From: JAWPMT01 sp965267435 | GTDB lineage: Bacteria > Bacteroidota > Bacteroidia > Cytophagales > Cyclobacteriaceae | Reading direction: 5' to 3' | Length of the DNA: 64,000 nt | Assembly: GCA_965267435.1 (NCBI GenBank) | Contig: OZ253960.1 | Location: 1,984,001 to 2,048,000, forward strand | In this document: in pieces, positions 53,168 to 62,100 of the stretch | Layout: each line of letters begins with the position of its first letter | Numbering within the stretch: the stretch's first letter is position 1 | Notes under the pieces: model-generated | Seen by the model: the letters and a program-made list of their open reading frames with translations, nothing else | Told to the model about the DNA's origin: nothing | Databases searched by the model: none | Position numbers and translations under genes: made by a program

Positions 53168-53952
53168 AGCAAACGGACAACGATATCGCCCTGGAGATCC
53201 ATGATCTGACTGTCAGCTATGACAAGAAACCGGTGCTGTGGGGCATCGACCTCGATGTCCCCAAGGGTTCTCTGACAGGTATCATTGGCCCCAACGGAGC
53301 AGGCAAGTCTACACTCATCAAAGCGGTAATGGGTCTCGTGCCCATGAGCTCGGGCTATGTAAAGGTCTTTGGGCAGGAATTGGAATCTCTACGAAACAGG
53401 GTAAGTTACGTCCCGCAAAGAGAGTCTGTTGACTGGGACTTCCCGGCCTCTGTCTTCGACATTGTGCTCATGGGCAGGTATGGTCAGCTGGGTCTTTTTC
53501 GACGCCCAAGGAAGGCAGACAAGGAAGCGGCAATGAACGCCCTCCGTCAGGTGGGCATGGAGGCCTTTACCCATCGACAGATATCCCAGCTCTCTGGTGG
53601 CCAACAGCAGCGCGTTTTTCTCGCACGTGCCCTTACTCAGCAGGCGGATATCTACCTGATGGACGAACCTTTTGCCGGTGTAGATGCTGCAACAGAGAAG
53701 GCCTTGATCGGTATCATGAAACATCTCACGGAGCAAGGCAAGACCCTTGTCGTTGTCCATCATGATTTGCAATCCGTCGCCACCTACTTCGACTGGTTGA
53801 TCATGCTTAACCTTCGCCTCGTGGCAGCAGGTCCTACGGAGGAAGTATTTCAACAGGCAGCCCTTGAGGAAACTTACGGCGGTAAATTGACTCTGCTCAC
53901 ACAAGTGGGAGAGTTGATGCGAAAGAAGGGATTTCCAGCGAGAGAATCATGA
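53164..53952 (+). CDS. Metal ABC transporter ATP-binding protein
   Basis: 262-residue ATPase of the manganese/zinc/iron importer. Walker A is GPNGAGKST, the Q loop YVPQRESVDWDFP carries the family's usual wording, the signature is LSGGQQQRV and Walker B is IYLMDEPFAGVD, with a switch His in VVHHD. Start and stop overlap both neighbours by 4 bp (ATGA junctions), so the three proteins are made together. Confidence 0.95.
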   Translation: MKQTDNDIALEIHDLTVSYDKKPVLWGIDLDVPKGSLTGIIGPNGAGKSTLIKAVMGLVPMSSGYVKVFGQELESLRNRVSYVPQRESVDWDFPASVFDIVLMGRYGQLGLFRRPRKADKEAAMNALRQVGMEAFTHRQISQLSGGQQQRVFLARALTQQADIYLMDEPFAGVDAATEKALIGIMKHLTEQGKTLVVVHHDLQSVATYFDWLIMLNLRLVAAGPTEEVFQQAALEETYGGKLTLLTQVGELMRKKGFPARES

Positions 53953-55244
53953 AAGACACCTTCATAGAATTCTTCACTTTCTCCTACCCCAACATCAAAT
54001 ATGTGGTAATTGGGACCGTCCTGCTATCGATCTCATCGGCGCTCGTAGGCTGCTTCACCTTCCTTCGAAAGAAGTCTCTGGTAGGTGATGTGGTCTCCCA
54101 TGCCGTACTTCCGGGAATTTGCCTTTCGTTTTTACTGGCAGGCTATAAAAACCCACTGTTGATTGTCATTGGGGCGTTTGTCTCCGGTTGGCTGTCAATT
54201 GTAGTCATGGATTATGTCGTGCAGCATTCTAAGCTCAAAGAGGATACAGCCACGGGTCTGTCACTATCGGTGTTTTTTGGATTTGGCATACTGCTGCTGA
54301 CATTCATACAACACTCAGGAAACGCTCAGCAAACCGGGTTGGATGCCTTCCTGTTTGGTAAGGCCGCCGCTCTTGTGGGGCAGGATCTGGTGGTGTTTGG
54401 GATTCTTGCGGGGCTTACGCTGATCATTGTGCTGTCCTTTTACAAGGAGTTCAAGATCATTTCCTTCGATATGGCCTTTGCCCAATCAATGGGATTGCCT
54501 GTGAGATTCATCGAGATGGTATTGACGTCTGTCACCGTGCTGGCGGTAGTCGCCGGCATCCAGGCAGTCGGCGTCGTCTTGATGGCGGCCATGCTGATCA
54601 CTCCGGCGGCGACGGCAAAATTCTGGACTGATCGACTTCACAAGATGCTGCTGCTAGCGGCTGTTTTTGGGGGCTTCTCCGGCGTGACTGGTGCCTTTAT
54701 TAGCTACGCGGCACCAGCGATGCCGACGGGACCATGGATGGTCATGGTACTCTCTCTAATAGCGATTCTGTCATTCTTCTTTGCTCCGGGCAAAGGGATT
54801 GCCAACAGGGCCCTCCGGCAATTTCGAATTCGACGGACGTTGCTGGACGAAAACTTGCTGAAGGCCTTTTATGCCGTTGGTGAATCGAAAGGGTCCTTCC
54901 AGCCGCCTTTGACGATCGATGCTATCCAGGAAAAACGCAGGTTTACTCCGCGGGATCTGAAAAACGGACTGAGCAGACTCGTCAATCAGGGATACCTGGA
55001 GCGGGATGGCCCCCAGTGGAGCCTGACGAATGATGGCCTGAAAAAAGGTCGGCGGGTGCAGCGACTGCACCGGCTATGGGAGTTGTACCTAACAGAGTAT
55101 CTCAGTATCGCCCCTGACCATGTGCATGAAGACGCCGAATCCATCGAGCACGTGATCACGCCAGAGCTGGAAATTGAATTGGAACGCCTGCTGGATAATC
55201 CGCAGCGGGATCCGCATCAAACGATCATTCCATCACGAGACTAA
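53949..55244 (+). CDS. Metal ABC transporter permease fused to a DtxR-type metalloregulator (YtgCR-like)
   Basis: 431 residues. Residues 1-285 are a complete ABC-3 permease (FLRKKSLVGDVVSHAVLPGI near the start, GVVLMAAMLITPAATAKFW later). After a short linker, residues about 297-431 form a DtxR/MntR-like regulator: winged helix (LTIDAIQEKRRFTPRDLKNG, LVNQGYLERD), then HRLWE (His374, Glu378), HVHEDAESIEH (His393, Glu397, Glu400, His401) and DPHQTIIP, which fill the metal-ligand positions of the family. In Chlamydia the same fusion, YtgCR, is cleaved to release the iron-dependent repressor YtgR. Here an operator of matching type lies upstream of the operon, so autoregulation is inferred. Confidence 0.93.
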   Translation: MKDTFIEFFTFSYPNIKYVVIGTVLLSISSALVGCFTFLRKKSLVGDVVSHAVLPGICLSFLLAGYKNPLLIVIGAFVSGWLSIVVMDYVVQHSKLKEDTATGLSLSVFFGFGILLLTFIQHSGNAQQTGLDAFLFGKAAALVGQDLVVFGILAGLTLIIVLSFYKEFKIISFDMAFAQSMGLPVRFIEMVLTSVTVLAVVAGIQAVGVVLMAAMLITPAATAKFWTDRLHKMLLLAAVFGGFSGVTGAFISYAAPAMPTGPWMVMVLSLIAILSFFFAPGKGIANRALRQFRIRRTLLDENLLKAFYAVGESKGSFQPPLTIDAIQEKRRFTPRDLKNGLSRLVNQGYLERDGPQWSLTNDGLKKGRRVQRLHRLWELYLTEYLSIAPDHVHEDAESIEHVITPELEIELERLLDNPQRDPHQTIIPSRD

Positions 55245-55251
55245 TGGCGCC

Positions 55252-56130
55252 ATGAATGCATTGATCATCATCGTAACAGGAGCTCTTGTAGCCAGCAGTT
55301 GTAGTCTGCTGGGTAGTTTTCTGATCCTCCGAAGAATGGCCATGGTGAGCGACGCCATTTCGCACGCCGTCTTACCTGGTATCGTTATCGCCTTTTTGCT
55401 GGGGAGCGATATTGACAGTATTTGGATGCTTATTGGTGCAGGATTAGTGGGGCTGCTCACTACCTTCCTAATAGAGTTTTTCCACAATAAAGGCCAGTTG
55501 CAAACCGATGCCTCGATCGGGGTCACTTTCACCTGGCTGTTTGCTTTGGGAGTGATCCTCCTCTCCTATTATGCTGGTGACGCGCACATAGATGAGGAGT
55601 GCGTGCTCTATGGTGAAATCGCTTATGTGCCGTTAGACGTGATTGTCCTCAGTAATGGCTCCATACTTGGCCCTAAGGCACTGATCGTCCTTGCCGTCGT
55701 TTTCGTACTTAATGGAACCTTCGTATTGCTCAATTATAAGGAGCTGAAGGTCACAACTTTTGATCCGTCATTCGCGAGATCCGTGGGCATCTCTCCCGAG
55801 AAATGGCACTATGCACTCATGGGATTGGTTTCATTGACCACCGTCTCGTCTTTTGAGTCCGTGGGCGCCATTCTGGTTGTCGCACTGATTGTCACACCTC
55901 CAGCAACTGCTTACCTCATGACCAATGATCTGAAGAAAATGCTTTTCCTCAGCATGGGCCTCGGTTGCTCCAGCTCACTTTTCGGTTATTTGCTAGCCGT
56001 GTGGCTCGATGGTTCAATTGCTGGCGCTATCGCTACCGTGGCAGGTTTGCAGTTTGCCGTGACATTCACTGTAACCAGGTTGAGCAAAGAAAGAAGGCGC
56101 AAGACCCACCTGGGGACTGCACCTTCCTAG
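55252..56130 (+). CDS. Second metal ABC transporter permease (YtgD-like)
   Basis: 292 residues from the ATG at 55252, 7 bp after the fusion gene's stop. It has about eight helices and the ABC-3 motif LRRMAMVSDAISHAVLPGIV, with VGAILVVALIVTPPATAYL later. It forms the channel together with the first permease. It carries no regulator domain. The operon order binding protein, ATPase, permease-regulator, permease equals chlamydial ytgABCRD. The operon converges on the giant protease gene. Confidence 0.92.
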   Translation: MNALIIIVTGALVASSCSLLGSFLILRRMAMVSDAISHAVLPGIVIAFLLGSDIDSIWMLIGAGLVGLLTTFLIEFFHNKGQLQTDASIGVTFTWLFALGVILLSYYAGDAHIDEECVLYGEIAYVPLDVIVLSNGSILGPKALIVLAVVFVLNGTFVLLNYKELKVTTFDPSFARSVGISPEKWHYALMGLVSLTTVSSFESVGAILVVALIVTPPATAYLMTNDLKKMLFLSMGLGCSSSLFGYLLAVWLDGSIAGAIATVAGLQFAVTFTVTRLSKERRRKTHLGTAPS

Positions 56131-56152
56131 CTCCAATTCATACACCTAGTAC

Positions 56153-59100
56153 TTATCTTCTGACAATCACCTTCTCCATCCGGAAAGTATTGTCACTATG
56201 TTGGATGCGGAGGAAGTACATTCCCCCCTCCAAACTTCGGAGATCGATCTCTGCTTTGCCGTTGATGATATCGCTCATCTGTGAGACCACTGCTCCTCGT
56301 GCCGTGTAGAACTCTACGACTTCCATCTTATCAGACTCAATCATCAGAAAGTCCTGGGCAGGGTTGGGATAAATATTTACTACCACCTCTGGTTCATCAT
56401 CAACGATGCTCAATATTTGGTCCTTCTTGGTTTGCTCAATCGTGATGCTCACCGACTCAAGTCCCGGGCTCTCCACTATGATGGTGGCTGTTCGATCTTT
56501 AGGCCCTTTTAATCGCTCCACCGTGACTTCAAGCCCACCGTCAGCCTTGGAGACACTCAACCAATCCTCCTCAGTTCTGGCCGAGTAGTCGACATTTGCC
56601 TCCACGGCCACTGCCAGACTGCCCCCTGCTTTATCGGTATTAAAGCTCGTGACTGGTACCCTGAGCCAAGGGTCCTCTACACGCCCCTCTTGAGCAATAT
56701 GCACTTCCGCCACAATATCACCATTACCAAAGACGACTACATGAGACCGATCGGGAAATGAAGCGTTCTCATCGCACGTGATTTCGACCTTATCGTCAAT
56801 GATGCTGGTGCTTATCCAATCTGGCAATGACTGCACGCTCCAATCAGGCAGGGAAGTCTCCACACTCAGTTCGAACACATTCCCATCACTCTGAACTGCC
56901 AGAGAATCCTCAGATACAGTGATATAGTGTTGCTGCGCCTCCTGTGAGACAATCACACTTCTGGAAAGACCTCCTCCATACAACCTGATGGTTGCCTGTC
57001 GAGAAGAAAAATAGGTATTGGCTTCATAGTTGATCAACAATTTCTTCTCGGTTGGCAGGTCACCGTCTTCGTAATCAAAAGTGAGCCAAGTCGCATCGCT
57101 ATCCGCTTGAAAACCATCCAAATTCGTCTCGACGATAAGGGTTGCAACGCCACTCCCGACAGGAATGGACAAGGATCTCGTCGCCGGCTCCAGGTAAGTA
57201 GCCACGCCTGTTCCCGCTGCCTGGATGGTCACTGGTTGCGTGGTCGGGATACTTGTAACGAAATTTAGTTCGGCTTCCTGAGGTCCCTCCCATTGAGGAG
57301 TATACAACAGTTCGAATTGCACTTCATCACCGGGCTCGAGAAGCGAATTCTCCACGGTCACTGAAAAATTGAGATCCTGGCCGATGACCTCCAGGACCTC
57401 AACGGCCCGGTTTCCTTCATTTCTGAGCGTTAGGATCTGCAATGCTGACATGCTCGTCCTAACATTGCCAAATTGCACAGAGTCCCTTGACACTGAAATT
57501 GGAACCCCGCTGTCTTCCTCTGCAAGGCCTGATAATACTACAGAGAGATCTCCGCCTTCTCCATCGTGTCGGATCACCGCCTCGGCAGCGACCGATCCCT
57601 CGGTTGCTGCTGTGTAAACAAACGGTAGCCAGCGACTCGCATTCGGCGCTAATTCAAAAGATGATCCATCTACCTCGAAGTCGCCGTGCGCCAGAGCAAT
57701 TTCAGTAATTGTCACCGTAGATGGTCCGCCATTGGTCAGGAGTACGGAGTCACGCTTCGTATCCCCAATGGTCGTGACACCAAAGTCAATGCTATTGCGA
57801 TCCAAAGACAGCTCGCCCGGTGCCAACTCTCCTCTGGCCTCCAGCGTGATGACAATGTCCCCTCCGGCTCCATCGTGTCGGATCAATGCCTCGGCAGACA
57901 CCGATCCCTCGGTTTCCGCTGTGTAAACAAACGGTATCCAGCGACTCGCATTCGGCGCTAATTCAAAAGATGATCCATCTACCTCAAAGTCGCTGTGGGC
58001 CAGGGCAATCTCAGTGATCGTCACCGTAGATGGCCCACCATTGGTCAGGAGCACAGAATCCCGCTTCGTGTCTCCAATGGTCGCGACACCATAGTCAATG
58101 CTGTTGCGATCCAACGACAGTTCGCCCGGTGCCAACTCTCCTCTGGCCTCCAGCGTAATGACAATGTCCCCTCCGGCTCCATCGTGTCGGATCAATGCCT
58201 CGGCTGCGACCGACCCCTCGGTTGCTGCTGTGTAAACAAACGGTATCCAACGACTCGCATTCGGCGCTAATTCAAAAGGTGATCCATCTACCTCGAAGTC
58301 GCTGTGCGCCAGAGCAATTTCAGTGACTGTCACCGCGGATGGTCCACCATTGGTCAGGAGTACAGAGTCACGCTTCGTATCCCCAATGGTCGTGACACCA
58401 AAGTCAATGCTGTTGCGATCCAACGACAATTCGCCCGGTGCCAACTCTCCCCTGGCCTCCAGCGTGATGACAATGCCCCCTCCGGCTCCGTCATGTCGTA
58501 TCAATGCCTCGGCAGACACCGATCCCTCGGTTGCTGCAGTGTAAACAAACGGTAGCCAGCGACTCGCATTCGGCGCTAATTCAAAAGATGACCCATCTAC
58601 CTCGAAGTCGCTGTGCGCCAGGGCAATCTCAGTGATTGTCACCGCGGATGGCCCACCATTGGTCAGGAGCACAGAGTCACGCTTCGTATCCCCAATGGTC
58701 GTGACACCATAGTCAATGCTGTTGCGATCCAAAGACAGCTCGCCCGGTGCCAACTCTCCTCTGGCCTCCAGTGTAACAACGATATCAGCTCCGGCTCCAT
58801 CGTGTCGGATCACCGCTTCGGCAGACACCGATCCCTCGGTTGCCGCTGTGTAAACAAACGGTAGCCAGCGACTCGCATTCGGCGCTAATTCAAAAGATGA
58901 CCCATCTACCTCGAAGTTGCTGTGCGCCAGGGCAATTTCAGTGATTGTCACCGCGGATGGCCCACCATTGGTCAGGAGCACAGAGTCACGCTTCGTATCC
59001 CCAATGGTCGTGACACCAAAGTCAATGCTCTTGCGATCCAAAGTCAGTTCGCCCGGTGCCAACTCTCCTCTGGCCTCCAGCGTAATGACAATGCCCCCTC

Positions 59101-62100
59101 CGGCTCCATCGTGTCGGATCAATGCCTCGGCTGCGACCGACCCCTCGGTTGCTGATGTGTAAACAAACGGTATCCAACGACTCTCATTCGGCGCTAATTC
59201 AAAAGATGATCCATCTACCTCGAAGTCGCTGTGCGCCAGAGCAATTTCAGTGACTGTCACCGCGGATGGTCCACCATTGGTCAGGAGCACAGAGTCCCGC
59301 TTCGTGTCTCCAATGGTCGTGACACCAAAGTCAATGCTATTGCGATCCAAAGACAGTTCGCCCGGTGCCAACTCTCCTCTGGCCTCCAGCGTAATGACAA
59401 TGTCCCCTCCGGCTCCATCGTGTCGGATCAATGCCTCGGCAGACACCGATCCCTCGGTTTCCGCTGTGTAAACAAACGGTATCCAGCGACTCGCATTCGG
59501 CGCTAATTCAAAAGATGATCCATCTACCTCAAAGTCGCTGTGGGCCAGGGCAATCTCAGTGATCGTCACCGTAGATGGCCCACCATTGGTCAGGAGCACA
59601 GAATCCCGCTTCGTGTCTCCAATGGTCGCGACACCATAGTCAATGCTGTTGCGATCCAACGACAGTTCGCCCGGTGCCAACTCTCCTCTGGCCTCCAGCG
59701 TAATGACAATGTCCCCTCCGGCTCCATCGTGTCGGATCAATGCCTCGGCTGCGACCGACCCCTCGGTTGCTGCAGTGTAAACAAACGGTATCCAGCGACT
59801 CGCATTCGGCGCTAATTCAAAAGATGATCCATCTACCCCGAAGTCGCTGTGCGCCAGAGCAATTTCAGTGACTGTCACCGCGGATGGTCCACCATTGGTC
59901 AGGAGCACAGAGTCCCGCTTCGTGTCTCCAATGGTCGTGACACCATAGTCAATGCTGTTGCGATCCAAAGACAGCTCGCCCGGTGCATCTCCGGTTACTT
60001 CCAGGAATACCGGCACTTCCAGAGGTGAATCAGGACTATTGTATGAGAATACAATGAACTGCTCATAGTCCCCTGGGTCCAGGTCGCTGGCATCTACAGT
60101 GAACTCAATGTCCCGGCTCTGCCCCTCTTCGATGGTACCCTCCATTTGTTCCGTCGTCAACCAGGTCTCTTCATTGGTCAAATCGACGAAAGCCTCCATA
60201 ATTTCCAACATCTTCGCATCATCCAGGTAATCGCCACCGCCACCGGTACTAAAAAGTAGATAATTAATTCGCGACACTTCATTGAGGTTAGACACCTCAT
60301 GGTAATCATCATTCGTATTGAGGCTGAACTCATGCGTGGCGACGCCATTGCTCTCAATGATGATGAGGTGATTGATGGAAGGGTCTCCGGCGTCAAACAC
60401 CCGCTTTACAAAGCCCAGGTACGTCTTGCCCGACCTGTTGATTTGTAGCACGGAACCATCAGCGGATCCTCCACCGTCCGCTCCCAAATTGCCTTCAATC
60501 TTGAAATTACTGACACCATCAAGGTCCGCCACGAGCACAAAGAGGCCGGTATATTTCGCGGTGAAATAGGAGGCTGACCCAAAGGCTTGATGATTGAAAA
60601 TGTCCCCGTTCGTGTAGTCAACAGGCCCACCCAAATTGGTCGATAGAAAATTCCCGGCATCGTACATATCCTCTCCCCCATCTCTGATGTTGGTACCCGT
60701 TTCGCCATCCGTGAAATCATGCCTATTGGGGATCAATGAGGTGATACTTCCATTTGACTGATCGAGGACAGACTTTATTTCCTCCAGGCTTGACTGGGCG
60801 ATGGTCGGAACGACAGCCACTCCTTGCGCCGGACTCAAATGTGTTTGCTTAGGTCCTTCGACCACATCATTGGATTTGTGGTCATCACTCTGTGGGGTCG
60901 TACCATGAAAAATCGCGCTCTTGTCCAGGACTGTGCTCGTAGCTGTGGCATCCGTGCGATACCCAACAGAGTAAGTAAGTTCATCAGCATCTGCCACATT
61001 GGACAGTTCGAAGGTCCTTGTTGTTGTGGCTCCCTGCTGCAGGGTCAATCCCAGGCTATCCGGATTGACCGTCAGGTTTGGCTGCCGAACACCCACTCCC
61101 TCCAGTGCAATGGCCCTCACAGGAAATTGAGGGTCGTTGGTTGCCAGGCGCAATGTATCTACGTAAGTGCCGATCGAGGGGGGGACAAAGCGAACCACTA
61201 TCGTGGTGTCTTTCCGAGGTCCGATACTGAAGTTGTTGGCATCAGTTGAAAAGACCGTGCCATCGTCGATACTGACCGACTGGATCACCAACTCGTCGGA
61301 ACCTAGATTGATCACTTCCAGTAGGTGCTCCTTCTCCTGCCCGACAAAACCATTGCCAAACTCCAGTCTATTGGGTGCCTGCAGATTGGCCACTCCATCG
61401 ATCTCGAGGTCCACTTGCACAGAATCTATCGTCGTATGGAAATCAGGTAGTCCAAGAAGAATATTGCTCGAGTAATTGCCTCCGACGAGCTGGCTCGCAT
61501 CAATTTCGATATTGAAGTCAACTGACTCGTTCGCAGCCAATGTCACTGCCTCGATGGAAGGCTCCAACCAGCGTGGGTCTTGCTTGATTTCGACAGCGTA
61601 GTTGTTGCGGAAGAACGTCTCATCGTTGTAGGCGATGGTCAACCCCTGGGTCTTCGTCTCATCTTGAATTCCCACACTACCATTCTTCGGATTAGCTATG
61701 TTCTGATACAAAAGGAGGATCCTGCCATCCGCATGCAATTGTATCTGAATGGTATAATCTCCATTTCTTGTCGCCCAATCCGTCCAATTGGTGAACTGGA
61801 CGATAAAGCGGTCATTATCGGTGTCCTGATAGTAATGACAAGTGCCTCCAGGGAAAAGGTCGTGGCCCATCCAGGCGATGACGTTCCTTGGCGCCGAGTT
61901 GGAAGGCAAGGGAGTTGTCCACAGACCGAAACTGGTTTCCGTAAAACTGATCCAGCCATTGCTGCTGATAGAAATGCTGGAGTACGGGTCTTCGAAGAAT
62001 GCGAAATCAAATCCCAGCGGGATGAGGTTGGAGTTGTCGTCATCGCCCAGGGTCACCGTCGTACCCAACGTCTGAATATCCAACCAATCGAATGCCACGC

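Noticed and set aside
57686..59815. Series of similar 73-91-codon plus-strand frames
   Set aside because: Each is the same antisense shadow of one protease repeat unit, not a gene family.
57509..59980. Regular 309-bp periodicity resembling a CRISPR or satellite array
   Set aside because: The period is a multiple of three, units are contiguous without spacers and all are in frame inside the protease gene; it is a protein repeat.
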